A stretch of DNA of 33,864 bases from Halothiobacillus sp. (lineage in GTDB: Bacteria > Pseudomonadota > Gammaproteobacteria > Halothiobacillales > Halothiobacillaceae). The translations under genes were made by a program, and so were the position numbers. Location: contig NZ_JAQTTX010000029.1 in assembly GCF_028710545.1 (NCBI RefSeq), positions 1 through 33,864 of the forward strand, read 5' to 3'. Numbering within the stretch: position 1 is the stretch's first letter; each line of letters begins with the position of its first letter. Of this stretch, positions 23,739 to 32,743 are shown in pieces. The notes under the pieces were generated by a model. It made no database searches. It was not told the origin of the DNA and saw only the letters and a program-made list of their open reading frames with translations.

Positions 23739-25898
23739 ATGGCATTCGATGCAGACAATGAACTGTTGCAGGACTTTCTGATTGAAGCGGGTGAGTTGCT
23801 GGACGCACTGGATACCCAACTGGTTAGCTTGGAGCAGATGCCGGACGACAAGGATCTGCTCAATGCCATTTTCCGTGCTTTTCATACCATCAAGGGCGGC
23901 GCTGGCTTTCTTGAAGTAACGCCGCTGGTCGAGGTGTGCCACCGAGCCGAGGATATCTTTAATTTATTACGCAACGGCGAACTCAAAGTGACACCCGCCA
24001 TCATGGATGTGATGCTAAGGGTGCTCGACGCGCTTAACACCATGTTCGCCAACCTGCGTGCCGGCGAGTTTCCCGATTCGGTCGGAGCGCCCTTTCTAAA
24101 GGAAATCGAGGCACTTTCCAGTTCACAGAAACCCTCTTTGGCAGCACCGCAGGCGAATGCTGCTCCTGCCGTCCCGCCAACCCAGGCGAAGCCCGCACCC
24201 GTCGTGCAACCGGATATCACTCAGCCTGTGGTCGGTTCGTCTGTCGATTTCGAATTCGATCAGATGTTGCGCGATCTCGAATCGGCAGAGCAGACCCAGG
24301 TTCAGGCTCAAACAGATGCTTCGGCTGCCGACGATTTGATTACCGATGAAGAATTTGAAGCATTACTCGATCGTTTGCATGGTAAAGGTCAGTTTTCTCC
24401 CCAGGCTGTCGTCGAAGAGTCAAAACCGTCGGCGGAAGCATCGGCTGCGAGCGATGAGATTACCGATGAAGAGTTCGAACGTGTGCTGGATTCCTTGTAC
24501 GGGAAAGGGCAGGGGCCTACCAGTGTGTCCGTGACGCAAACCGAGGCAGCCCCGGCGGAAAAAACAGTCGAAAAGTCGACCGAACCTGCACCCGTTGATA
24601 TGGCGTCCGCCCAACCCATTTCGGCAACCGCCCCTGTAGACAAGGCCAAACCGGCGCCGGAAAAAGACAAGCCACAACACGTGGCAGAAGCGCCCAAACA
24701 GGAAACCACCGTGCGCGTGGATACGGAACGGCTGGACTTCATCATGAATCTGGTCGGCGAGCTGGTTTTGGTTCGCAATCGGATGAATACGCTCAAGCTC
24801 AGTTTCGAAAACGAAGAAGTGACCCAGGTCATTGCCACATTGGATATGGTGACTTCCGACCTGCAAGGCGCGGTCATGAAAACCCGTATGCAGCCGGTCA
24901 AGAAGGTATTCGGCCGTTTTCCACGCGTGGTGCGCGATACGGCCCGCGCGCTCGGCAAACAGGTCGAGTTGGTGCTGATCGGCGAGGATACCGATCTGGA
25001 CAAGAATCTGGTCGAGGCGCTGGCCGATCCGTTGATTCACCTGGTGCGAAATTCGGTGGATCACGGTATCGAAATGCCCGACGTGCGGGAAGCACAGGGA
25101 AAACCGGCTCAAGGAACCGTCACGCTTTCCGCCGCACAGGAAGGTGATCATATTCGCCTGTCGATCAGTGATGATGGCGCCGGTATGAATCCCGAAGTGC
25201 TGCGTCGCAAAGCCGTTGAAAAAGGCCTGATGACTCAGGATGCCGCTTCACGGTTAACCGAGCAGGAGTGCTTCGAGTTGATTCTTTTGCCCGGTTTCTC
25301 CACCAAGGATCAAATCTCGGATATTTCCGGCCGTGGTGTGGGTATGGATGTGGTCAAGACGGCGATCACGCGTTTGTCCGGTTTGATCAACATTGAATCG
25401 GAACAGGGTGTGGGTACGACCATCAATATCAAGGTGCCCCTCACGCTGGCCATTCTGCCAACCTTGATGGTGGTGGTCAGTGGCCGCAAGTATGCGATTC
25501 CTTTGGGCATTGTGTCCGAGATTTTCGAAATGGCCGACAAAGAGATCAATGTGGTTGATGGTCAGGCCACCATTATCGTGCGCGATCGCGCGTTGCCGCT
25601 GTATCGTTTGAATCATTGGCTGGCGCTCAAGGGCGAAACCCTGACAGGCCGTGGTGCAACCGATCTTGTGGTCATGGTTCAAGTGGGCGCTCAGTTGATC
25701 GCACTCGTGGTGGACTCCGTCATCGGTCAGGAAGAAGTGGTGATCAAACCGCTCGGCGAGTTGCTGCATAACGTGGGCGGCTTTGCCGGAGCGACGATCA
25801 CGGGTGATGGTCATATCGCGCTGATCCTCGATTTGCCCGGATTGATGCGTCGCCATATCCCGGCTCGCCCGAAACCCAAGCTCAAGGTAGTGGCATAG
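23739..25898 (+). CDS. cheA: chemotaxis histidine kinase CheA
   Basis: The 719-residue kinase starts the chemotaxis phosphorelay at polar arrays. The Hpt domain carries phospho-accepting H49 (FRAFHTIKGGAGF). A long Ala/Pro-rich linker (~128-320) takes the place of a clear CheY-binding P2 domain and contains two copies of an ITDEEFE...GKGQ motif (201-218 and 241-258). Dimerisation starts near 325 (RVDTERLDFIMNLVGELV). The ATPase domain has N-box LVRNSVDHG (435-443), G1 DDGAGM (478-483) and G2 GRGVGMDVV (531-539). A CheW-like domain closes the protein. The duplicated linker motif resembles the localisation-and-inheritance region of CheA proteins that work with ParC/ParP. Confidence 0.96.
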   Translation: MAFDADNELLQDFLIEAGELLDALDTQLVSLEQMPDDKDLLNAIFRAFHTIKGGAGFLEVTPLVEVCHRAEDIFNLLRNGELKVTPAIMDVMLRVLDALNTMFANLRAGEFPDSVGAPFLKEIEALSSSQKPSLAAPQANAAPAVPPTQAKPAPVVQPDITQPVVGSSVDFEFDQMLRDLESAEQTQVQAQTDASAADDLITDEEFEALLDRLHGKGQFSPQAVVEESKPSAEASAASDEITDEEFERVLDSLYGKGQGPTSVSVTQTEAAPAEKTVEKSTEPAPVDMASAQPISATAPVDKAKPAPEKDKPQHVAEAPKQETTVRVDTERLDFIMNLVGELVLVRNRMNTLKLSFENEEVTQVIATLDMVTSDLQGAVMKTRMQPVKKVFGRFPRVVRDTARALGKQVELVLIGEDTDLDKNLVEALADPLIHLVRNSVDHGIEMPDVREAQGKPAQGTVTLSAAQEGDHIRLSISDDGAGMNPEVLRRKAVEKGLMTQDAASRLTEQECFELILLPGFSTKDQISDISGRGVGMDVVKTAITRLSGLINIESEQGVGTTINIKVPLTLAILPTLMVVVSGRKYAIPLGIVSEIFEMADKEINVVDGQATIIVRDRALPLYRLNHWLALKGETLTGRGATDLVVMVQVGAQLIALVVDSVIGQEEVVIKPLGELLHNVGGFAGATITGDGHIALILDLPGLMRRHIPARPKPKLKVVA

Positions 25899-25902
25899 CA
25901 TC

Positions 25903-26955
25903 ATGGCTGTCGGCGTTCTGATTGTTGATGATTCGGTCTTCTTCCGCCGCGCACTGCGGGAATTGATTTCGGCTGACGATCGGCTGACCGTTGTCGGTGA
26001 AGCCGCGAATGGTCGGGAAGCGATTCTCAAGGCCTGTCAGCTCAAACCCGACATTATTACGATGGATGTGGAAATGCCGATCATGGACGGTATTTCTGCC
26101 GTTCGGGAGATCATGAATCGTTGCCCGACGCCGATCATGATGCTCTCCTCATTGACCAAGGCGGGTGCCGTGGCAACGCTTGAGGCACTGGATGCCGGTG
26201 CCGTCGATTTCTATCCCAAAAGTTCGAGCGATGCCAAGGAAGCTCTGGGCGATGGCGCGCGTCTGCTCACAACCCGGCTGCGTCTGTTGGCGGCGCGTAA
26301 ACAGCGCCAGGCGATTGTGACTCAGGCAGCCGCGCGAGGGCCATCCACTGTTGCTACACATCATGCAGAGCAAGGCGTTATCGGTCGTCGTGGGCTCGTT
26401 GTGATCGGGTCTTCTACCGGCGGCCCGGCCGCCTTGCAGGCTGTACTGCAAGAGATTCCGGCCAATTTCCCCGTGCCGATTGTAATTGCCCAGCACATGC
26501 CGGCGTCATTTACCGGCCCGTTCGCGAGCCGTTTGAATGGCAGCATGGCGTTGAACGTGGTTGAGGCTAAGGATGGTATGCCTCTGGTTGCCGGTACGGC
26601 GTATATTGCGCCCGGTGGTAAACATGGTGAGGTTCTGTGCCGGGCGGGTGCTTTGGTCTTTGCTGAACGGGAACCTGCTGTGGGCGAGAATTTTCGTCCC
26701 AGCGTCAGTTTCCTGTTCCAATCGGCCGCTCAGGCGGCCGGTCCCGATGTGCTGGCCGTTGTGCTTACCGGTATGGGCGATGATGGCACCGAAGGCGCAC
26801 GGGTGGTCCGGGCGGCCAGCGGCCATGTCTGGGCGCAGGATCAGGCCAGCAGCGTGATTTATGGCATGCCCGCCGCCGTTGCCAAAGCGGGCTTGACCGA
26901 GGCCGTGTTGCCGCTCAAAGAAGTGGGCGCGGCCATATCCAGGAGTGTGCGATGA
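25903..26955 (+). CDS. cheB: chemotaxis methylesterase CheB
   Basis: The 350-residue enzyme removes methyl groups from chemoreceptors (and deamidates them) during adaptation. The receiver domain has VDDS (8-11) and phospho-acceptor D55 (TMDVEMPIMDG). The methylesterase domain has the catalytic serine in VIGSSTGGPAAL (S171), H198 in IAQHMP, and the Asp of TGMGDDGTEGA (about 293-294). It begins four bases after cheA and overlaps parA by ATGA. No cheR is present in the window. Confidence 0.96.
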   Translation: MAVGVLIVDDSVFFRRALRELISADDRLTVVGEAANGREAILKACQLKPDIITMDVEMPIMDGISAVREIMNRCPTPIMMLSSLTKAGAVATLEALDAGAVDFYPKSSSDAKEALGDGARLLTTRLRLLAARKQRQAIVTQAAARGPSTVATHHAEQGVIGRRGLVVIGSSTGGPAALQAVLQEIPANFPVPIVIAQHMPASFTGPFASRLNGSMALNVVEAKDGMPLVAGTAYIAPGGKHGEVLCRAGALVFAEREPAVGENFRPSVSFLFQSAAQAAGPDVLAVVLTGMGDDGTEGARVVRAASGHVWAQDQASSVIYGMPAAVAKAGLTEAVLPLKEVGAAISRSVR

Positions 26956-27806
26956 ATATCTGGGCCGTAGCAAATCAGAAAGGCGGTGTCGGCAAAACCA
27001 CAACCAGTGTTTCCCTGGCCGGTTTGCTGGCGCAGCAAGGACAAAGAGTGCTGCTGATCGACATCGATCCGCATGGCTCGATGACAACCTATTTCGGCAT
27101 GGAGCCGGATGCCCCCGGGGCGAGTGTGTACTCGTTGTTCAAGGCGGCGGCGGAAGGGGCTGTGCTCAATCCGCTTCGCGTGATCCATCCCACCGCATTC
27201 GAAAACATCAGTCTCATGCCTGCGGCAACGGCTTTGGCGACGCTGGATCGCCAGTTGGGCAAACAGGAAGGCATGGGGCTGGTGATCAAGCGCGCTCTGG
27301 AGACCCTGAGTGATCAGTTTGATGCCGTGATTATCGACTGCCCACCGATTCTTGGGGTGACGATGGTCAATGCGCTCGCCGCCGCCCAGTTTCTGTTGAT
27401 TCCCGTGCAGACTGAATTCCTTGCCCTGAAGGGATTGGAGCGGATGCTCAAGACCTTGGGCATGGTGCAGCGCTCACGCAAACACCGCCTGGACTATCTG
27501 ATCATCCCGACAATGTACGATCAGCGCACGCGTGCTTCCCGCGACACATTGCAAGTCTTGCAGGATCGATATCACGGATCGGTTTGGTCTGAATTTGTGC
27601 CCATCGACACGCTGTTTCGTGAAGCCAGTCGTCTCGGTAAGCCCTTGTCCTACCTGCAACCGGAAAGTCGCGGCAGTCTGGCGTATGCCCATTTGTTAAC
27701 CCTGTTGCAAAAACCCAAACCCGCATCGGGCAATGTGGCGGTGCGGTCCGAGCCGGCCAGCACGAAAATCACCGCCAATGGTCTGGTCGAAGGGGTGATG
27801 CCATGA
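26952..27806 (+). CDS. parC: ParA-family ATPase for chemotaxis array positioning (ParC-like)
   Basis: The 284-residue ParA/Soj-type ATPase has a deviant Walker A NQKGGVGKTTTSVSLAGLL, LIDIDPHGSMTTYFG, and Walker B region VIIDCPPILG, with C-terminal basic residues typical of DNA- or partner-binding ParA proteins. It overlaps cheB and is followed at once by a ParP-like CheW protein. In Vibrio and Pseudomonas the same pair keeps chemotaxis arrays at the pole and segregates them at division. No parB or centromere-like site is nearby, which argues against a plasmid or chromosome partition role. The symbol follows the Vibrio naming and could equally be given as parA or soj. Confidence 0.88.
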   Translation: MNIWAVANQKGGVGKTTTSVSLAGLLAQQGQRVLLIDIDPHGSMTTYFGMEPDAPGASVYSLFKAAAEGAVLNPLRVIHPTAFENISLMPAATALATLDRQLGKQEGMGLVIKRALETLSDQFDAVIIDCPPILGVTMVNALAAAQFLLIPVQTEFLALKGLERMLKTLGMVQRSRKHRLDYLIIPTMYDQRTRASRDTLQVLQDRYHGSVWSEFVPIDTLFREASRLGKPLSYLQPESRGSLAYAHLLTLLQKPKPASGNVAVRSEPASTKITANGLVEGVMP

Positions 27807-28660
27807 AAACTCATCACGCAGATCCGTATGACAAACACGCACATCCCTTGGGGCTTGCCGATCAGGATGCAGCGATTGACGCCTATCTCGATGGATTGCT
27901 CCGGGATCCGGAGAATGAGCCCTATTGGTCAGCCGATACCATGGATGTGGTTGATGATTACGACGACGGTTTTTCCGCAGAAGCCGTGCAAGATTTCGAG
28001 CAGGTCAAGCGTCCGGTTGGCTTGTCGCTCGTTGATTTGTCCAAATATAAAACAGTTGTGATTAATGAGCAGGTGCCAGAAGAACAGACATCGAACTTGC
28101 CACAACCAGAAGAACCGGCTTCTGATGCGCTATCCCTGGAAATGCTGGCCAAGGAATCTATCGAATTGCCCGAGGAAGGCGAGGCGGCCGTTTCGGTCCC
28201 CCAGGCCGAACCTGCGGTAGAAGTTGTTGCGGCAACCACGCAAAAGGTGGGATCAAATTGGCGGGTCTTTGCCCTTGGGCATCTGAAGGTTGCGCTGCCC
28301 AGCACAGAAATTTTCGACATTATTGACGGTGCATCCTTGCGCCCGATTCCGGGGGCACCGGCCAGTGTGGCAGGTGCCGTCCGTTATCAGGATCGGTCAC
28401 GAATGGTTCTATCGCTCGATGCCTGGCTGCCGAAGGTGACGGGTGATGCGCGAGTCGTTCTACTGGGCGCGCAGGGGCTATGGGGTGTCCGTGTTGGGGC
28501 GGAGCTGATCGACTTGACTTGGGATGAGGCTGAGACGAGTTGGCGCGATGCGAGCGAACGTGGTGCCGGACGCCCCTGGTTAGCGGGCGTCAATCGCGCA
28601 GCGGGCGTGGCGTTCCTTGCCGTCGATTCCCTGCGATCTGCGTTGAATAACCCTCGTTGA
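27803..28660 (+). CDS. parP: ParP-like CheW-domain protein
   Basis: The 285-residue protein has a long, acidic, low-complexity N-terminal region (~1-145) rich in Asp, Glu, Pro and Ala. The C-terminal CheW-like domain (~150-285) is recognised by WRVFALGHLKVALPSTEIFDII, LRPIPGAPASVAGAVRYQDR and a final VAFLAVDSLRSAL. This architecture and the position after the parA-type gene match ParP, which links CheA and receptors to the ParC ATPase. The ATG overlaps the upstream stop as ATGA. Sequence identity to known ParP proteins cannot be measured here, so the name rests on layout and domain. Confidence 0.78.
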   Translation: MKTHHADPYDKHAHPLGLADQDAAIDAYLDGLLRDPENEPYWSADTMDVVDDYDDGFSAEAVQDFEQVKRPVGLSLVDLSKYKTVVINEQVPEEQTSNLPQPEEPASDALSLEMLAKESIELPEEGEAAVSVPQAEPAVEVVAATTQKVGSNWRVFALGHLKVALPSTEIFDIIDGASLRPIPGAPASVAGAVRYQDRSRMVLSLDAWLPKVTGDARVVLLGAQGLWGVRVGAELIDLTWDEAETSWRDASERGAGRPWLAGVNRAAGVAFLAVDSLRSALNNPR

Positions 28661-28680
28661 ACCTACCGGAAGAGTGAATC

Positions 28681-29196
28681 ATGAGCCAGAACGATTACAG
28701 CATAATGGAAGACCAACTCAACGACATGGGGTTGGAGCAGGGCCCGACTGTGGTCACTCGCTGGGTCTCCTTTACCGTGGCCGATGAAACCTATGCCTTG
28801 AATGTGCTCGATGTGCAGGAAGTACTGCGTGCCGCAGAGATTACCCCGATACCGGGCGCTCATCCGGCCATTCGGGGAATCATCAATCTGCGCGGGAATG
28901 TCGTGACGATTCTGGATGCGCGCATTTTCTTCTCCTTGCCTGAAAAGCCGTTTGACGATGACAGCCGCATCATGGTGGTTGAGTTGCGTTCGGGTGAAGT
29001 GGCCGGGATCGTCGTCGACAGTGTGGCCGAAGTGATTGCGCTGGATGAGGAGCTCGTGAATGAGGCCAAGCGCTCGGGTAGTGACGAGGGGTCGTCGCAT
29101 ATCCTTGGCGTGGTGACCCAGCAATCCGAGAAAGGTAACGACAAATTGATTATCCTTGTCGATCTCAAAGGATTATCGGATCTCGGTGAAAAATGA
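28681..29196 (+). CDS. cheW: chemotaxis coupling protein CheW
   Basis: The 171-residue adaptor couples receptors to CheA. The CheW domain contains WVSFTVADETYALNVLDVQEVLR, ITPIPGAHPAIRGIINLRGNVVTILDAR, and GEVAGIVVDSVAEVIAL. A short charged N-terminus precedes it. AGAGTGA lies before the ATG, 20 bases after the ParP-like gene. It overlaps the DUF2802 gene by ATGA. Confidence 0.95.
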   Translation: MSQNDYSIMEDQLNDMGLEQGPTVVTRWVSFTVADETYALNVLDVQEVLRAAEITPIPGAHPAIRGIINLRGNVVTILDARIFFSLPEKPFDDDSRIMVVELRSGEVAGIVVDSVAEVIALDEELVNEAKRSGSDEGSSHILGVVTQQSEKGNDKLIILVDLKGLSDLGEK

Positions 29197-29627
29197 ATCA
29201 ATACTGGTTGATCGGTGTGGCAGCTGCCGCTCTGGTGCTGGCTGTGGTCTCTTTGATCGCAATCGCACGTCTTCAGTCCGCGCTCAAGGCGCAGACCAGC
29301 AACGCCCGTTGGTTGCAGGCGCGGATGGAACGGATCGAGAACGAACAAGGTTCGATTGAGTCTGCACTGGCCGGATTGGGGCGGCACATGGATGGTTTCG
29401 ACAAGAAGCTCGTCCAGCAGGCCAAGCAGATGGAGCATGTCCAAACGCGTTTTGAAAGTGTCACTGCCAGTGATTCAACCGAACGCGGTTTCGAGCATGC
29501 CTTGCGTCTCAGCGCGCAAGGCCGCGTGACCCTACAGGAGCTTGTCGACGATTTCGGTTTGTCCGAAAGCGAGGCGCAGTTGCTGTTGCGTATCAATCAA
29601 CCCAATGCCGGTACAAGGGCAGGTTGA
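29193..29627 (+). CDS. DUF2802 membrane-anchored coiled-coil protein
   Basis: The 144-residue protein has one N-terminal membrane span (residues ~3-26, LIGVAAAALVLAVVSLIAIARL), a coiled-coil-like stretch (~30-90, with ARMERIENEQGSIESALAGL and KQMEHVQTRFE), and a short C-terminal helix-turn-helix-like part (LSAQGRVTLQELVDDFGLSESEAQLLL). It matches the DUF2802 protein that closes the same cluster in Pseudomonas and relatives. Its function is not established. Location suggests a role in array or flagellar-pole organisation. It overlaps cheW by ATGA. Confidence 0.8.
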   Translation: MNQYWLIGVAAAALVLAVVSLIAIARLQSALKAQTSNARWLQARMERIENEQGSIESALAGLGRHMDGFDKKLVQQAKQMEHVQTRFESVTASDSTERGFEHALRLSAQGRVTLQELVDDFGLSESEAQLLLRINQPNAGTRAG

Positions 29628-29657
29628 AGACCGGCGGGGCCTTCTGATATGTTCACT

Positions 29658-29673
29658 CCGGCGGCACGGCCGG
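29658..29673. terminator. weak hairpin between convergent operons
   Basis: CCGGC (29658-29662) pairs with GCCGG (29669-29673) around a six-base loop, 31 bases after the DUF2802 stop and before the convergent tgpA stop. A loose T-rich tract follows on the plus strand. It is a plausible but weak end for the chemotaxis operon. Confidence 0.35.
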
Positions 29674-29676
29674 TAA

Positions 29677-31683
29677 TCAATTTCTTTTTCGTCCCGGAAA
29701 CAGGTTCTCCCGCCATCGAAACCATTTAAGTTGAAGGCTTAGATTCTGTGCCGTTTTTTCAGCCAGTGCCTGGCTGCGTTGGCTGAAGCAGGAAGCGTAA
29801 CGCCATTGCGAAATCAACTGCTGGGTCTGTCTGATTGCTGCCGCGTAATCGGGCAGGGACTGTTCCGCCCGCCGACAGTAGTCCTGCAGGGTTTCGCCCG
29901 GTTGACGCGTAATGCCCAATCGGGAAAGCTCATTTGAAACGGCGAACCACGCGCGATCGACGGGTGGCATTTGTTTTTCCGGGCGGCCAAGATGCCGCCA
30001 CAAGCCGAAGATCATAAGCCACGCGATTGCGACGACAATAAAAGCGAATCCAAGCCTGCCCCACTGGCCGAGCTTTTCCAGACCAAACCATTGCAGCAGA
30101 TCGGTCTGGGTGCTGCCGCTGTAACCGAGCACATACTGGTTCCAGCCATTCTCCACTCGATCGCCCAGTAACGACCATTGACGGGCCAGGCTGTCATCAC
30201 GGCGCAGCGCGGCAGGTAAGGCGGCGTCTTGTTGGGCGGCTTGCGCGATGCCGTCGGTAATGCGTTCCGGGGCAACGGTTTGGGTTGGATCGACGCGTAT
30301 CCAACCCTCGCCTTTGACCCAGATTTCGCTCCAGGCATGGGCATCGGCCTGACGAACCAGCAGATAATCGCCGTTGACTTCGCCGCCTTGATAACCCGTC
30401 ACGATTCGGGCGGGAACCCCGGCGGCGCGCATCAGTAGGGTGAACGCACTAGCGTAATGTTCGCAATAACCGCGTTTGGTATCGAACAAAAAGGCATCCA
30501 TTCGGTTTTGCTTCGGCAGTTTGCCCGGCGTGAGGGTGTAGCTGAATCCTTGCGAGCGAAAGTAGTTCAACGCCCGGTCACGAATCTCGAGCGGGGCAAG
30601 CCCTTTCCATTGGGCTGCCAGTGCCTTGAGTTCGGGGTCGCCGGCGGGCAAGGCCAGGTTGCGTTCGCGGGTGTCGGCCGATAATCGGCGTTCGTCGAGG
30701 TGATAACTCAGCGCCGAGGTAACGGTATAGCGGTAGCGATCATTGAGTGGGCGAAGCGAAAACAGACTGCCGGTATCACTCAGAACGGATCGCGGCGGCA
30801 GCACCGTCGCCATGGCCAACGTGGGTAAAAACCGACGATCGGAGGGTTCCAGCGTGACGGTGTATTCAACGGCACTGGTCGGGTCAACGCGCACGTTTGG
30901 CGCCCGCACGGAGCGGAAAATATTGGGGATATCCGCATGCCAGGTGTTGCTTGTCTCATCGCTCATGACCAATACCCGCCAATAGCGCTTAGCGGGCGGA
31001 ATCATCGCGCCATTAAAGTGGACGCGAAATGCCGGTGTCGGATCGGTAGACAGCCGCTCAAACTCGCCTGCGGTCAGTTGATCGGATAACCCCGTTCGGG
31101 CTTGTGCAGATACAGGTTGTTTGGTGCCCCATAAAGCCCCCGGTGGGCGAGGAAAAAGTAAAAAAAGCAGAAGGGCAATCGGCAATCCGGCCAGCATCAG
31201 GCCGGCAGCCGCCTTGATGCGTGGCTTGATCAGGCGGATGTTCGGGTTGCTCAAACCAATCCAGGCTGTGACCAAGCCCGCGAACAACCCGAGGGAAATC
31301 AAGGCGGTGAATATGCCTTGGTCAAAGAGCAGCAGACTGACGATCAGGAAGAACCCCAACAGCAGCAGCGCGAACTGATCCCGCAGTTGCCGGGTTTCGA
31401 GCAGTTTGAGCAGGGCACCGAGCGTCAGCAGTGTGACGCCGGGATCACGCCCCCAAAGGCTATGGTAGGTGAACAGCACCAGCAAGCTGATAACCATGGC
31501 CAGCAAAATCAGTAGCGGTTGGGTCGGCAAGGGCCAGCCACGCCATTCGTGCTGCAAGCGCCAGATCAGTCCGAGCAACACTAGGGGTATGGCCCAGATG
31601 GGCATATGGGGCAGATGAGCGGTGATGGCGAGGGCAATCACGATACCCAGGGGACGATCCAGGGGCTGTATCTTGTTGTTCAT
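29677..31683 (-). CDS. tgpA: TgpA-type membrane transglutaminase-like protein
   Basis: The 668-residue inner-membrane protein has about six N-terminal membrane spans (residues ~10-190), then a large periplasmic transglutaminase-like domain and one more span (~550-570, LGFAFIVVAIAWLMIFGLW), ending in a cytoplasmic DUF4129-like tail. The catalytic Cys is in TKRGYCEHYASAF. The His is in ADAHAWSEIWVKGEGWIRVD, and the Asp at its end completes the triad. The family is TgpA of Pseudomonas aeruginosa, essential there, with an unclear natural substrate. ATG 31683 is chosen because it overlaps the DUF58 stop as ATGA. The frame remains open a further 18 codons. Confidence 0.9.
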   Translation of the reverse strand: MNNKIQPLDRPLGIVIALAITAHLPHMPIWAIPLVLLGLIWRLQHEWRGWPLPTQPLLILLAMVISLLVLFTYHSLWGRDPGVTLLTLGALLKLLETRQLRDQFALLLLGFFLIVSLLLFDQGIFTALISLGLFAGLVTAWIGLSNPNIRLIKPRIKAAAGLMLAGLPIALLLFLLFPRPPGALWGTKQPVSAQARTGLSDQLTAGEFERLSTDPTPAFRVHFNGAMIPPAKRYWRVLVMSDETSNTWHADIPNIFRSVRAPNVRVDPTSAVEYTVTLEPSDRRFLPTLAMATVLPPRSVLSDTGSLFSLRPLNDRYRYTVTSALSYHLDERRLSADTRERNLALPAGDPELKALAAQWKGLAPLEIRDRALNYFRSQGFSYTLTPGKLPKQNRMDAFLFDTKRGYCEHYASAFTLLMRAAGVPARIVTGYQGGEVNGDYLLVRQADAHAWSEIWVKGEGWIRVDPTQTVAPERITDGIAQAAQQDAALPAALRRDDSLARQWSLLGDRVENGWNQYVLGYSGSTQTDLLQWFGLEKLGQWGRLGFAFIVVAIAWLMIFGLWRHLGRPEKQMPPVDRAWFAVSNELSRLGITRQPGETLQDYCRRAEQSLPDYAAAIRQTQQLISQWRYASCFSQRSQALAEKTAQNLSLQLKWFRWRENLFPGRKRN

Positions 31684-32600
31684 GAAGCGTGGCGTGGGTT
31701 GTGCGCGGGGGAAAACAGGGTCAGCGCTTCGAGACAATGCGTGACATGGGTTGAGTCTGCACCGTGTCGATCCGATTCGCCTGGTAGTTTGAGTGTGAAC
31801 GCACGGTGGTCTGCGGCAAGCGACAGAATCCAGCGTGTTAATTGTTGTAGTCGCATTTCCGTATTGCCGGACAACTGACTGTAATCAAGGATGATTTCAT
31901 CGTGTATGGCTTCGCTCGAATGCCAGTGCTGGGTAACCAGTTGCCCTGATCGGGCGTAGTGCTTGAATGCGATCCGGCTCAAGGCGTCGCCGGGCACATA
32001 GGTTCTGAGGTGGTCGAACTGATCGTCGCCGGATTGCAGCGATACGTCTGCATTTTCCGCATGAGCCGGCAGCACATTAGTTGGCAGGGGTGCTTCACCC
32101 ACGGGTTTGGGATAAACCCACTGCCAATGCGGTAATGATGCCCAGCGGGTTTCGGCGGTCCATAAACCAATGGGATAGCGGGTGGAAAGGACTACGTCTG
32201 GCGTCGCATAGCGGCCGCGGGGCATTGGGGGTAAGGGAAGCTCGACCCGCTCCGTTCGGCCAGCGGTCAGATTCAGCGTGAGGGGCTCTGCTTCACCGTT
32301 CTGATTGATGGCTTGGATGTGAATCGACGGGTTGTTGAGGCTGCTTTCAATCTGAACCGGCCATGCGCCTGCTTCGCCATCAAAACGCGGCGGCGGGCTA
32401 AGCGGCTGAATTTGGCAGCTTTTGAGGTGGCGGCGGGTCTGCCATGCGCTGTTGCCCATCAGGGCCAGAAGCAGAAAACTGATGAAGAAGACCAGATTAT
32501 TGCCATAGTTGATCGCCGCGAGCAGCATGGCGATCGACAAGGCGATAAATCCAAAGCCGATCTTGTTGGGTCTTATGCGGATTTTCGCAGTGGTCGCCAT
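31680..32600 (-). CDS. DUF58 domain protein
   Basis: The 306-residue membrane-anchored protein has two N-terminal hydrophobic spans (residues ~15-50, IGFGFIALSIAMLLAAIN and VFFISFLLLALMG) and a C-terminal DUF58 region with the family signature LRTYVPGDALSRIAFKHYARSGQLVTQHW and a following LDYSQLSG. Members usually form a three-gene unit with a MoxR ATPase and a TgpA-type transglutaminase. Here the transglutaminase gene overlaps by ATGA, but no MoxR gene lies upstream. The ATG at 32600 is used; the track could extend by one TTG codon. Confidence 0.88.
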   Translation of the reverse strand: MATTAKIRIRPNKIGFGFIALSIAMLLAAINYGNNLVFFISFLLLALMGNSAWQTRRHLKSCQIQPLSPPPRFDGEAGAWPVQIESSLNNPSIHIQAINQNGEAEPLTLNLTAGRTERVELPLPPMPRGRYATPDVVLSTRYPIGLWTAETRWASLPHWQWVYPKPVGEAPLPTNVLPAHAENADVSLQSGDDQFDHLRTYVPGDALSRIAFKHYARSGQLVTQHWHSSEAIHDEIILDYSQLSGNTEMRLQQLTRWILSLAADHRAFTLKLPGESDRHGADSTHVTHCLEALTLFSPAHNPRHAS

Positions 32601-32743
32601 CAAACAATCCTTGAAGTTCCTTTAGTCGGTGCCACGGAGTCGATTTCTTGGTCAGTTTGGCCAATCTGATCGTAGTCTATCCGACTGCTCTTTTTTATGG
32701 GCTTACTTCATGCCGATGTCATCATGGTTTGCTGTTAAAATTA

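Noticed and set aside
32690-32700. CTTTTTT run before the hairpin repeat as a plus-strand terminator
   Set aside because: No stem precedes it and no plus-strand gene ends there.
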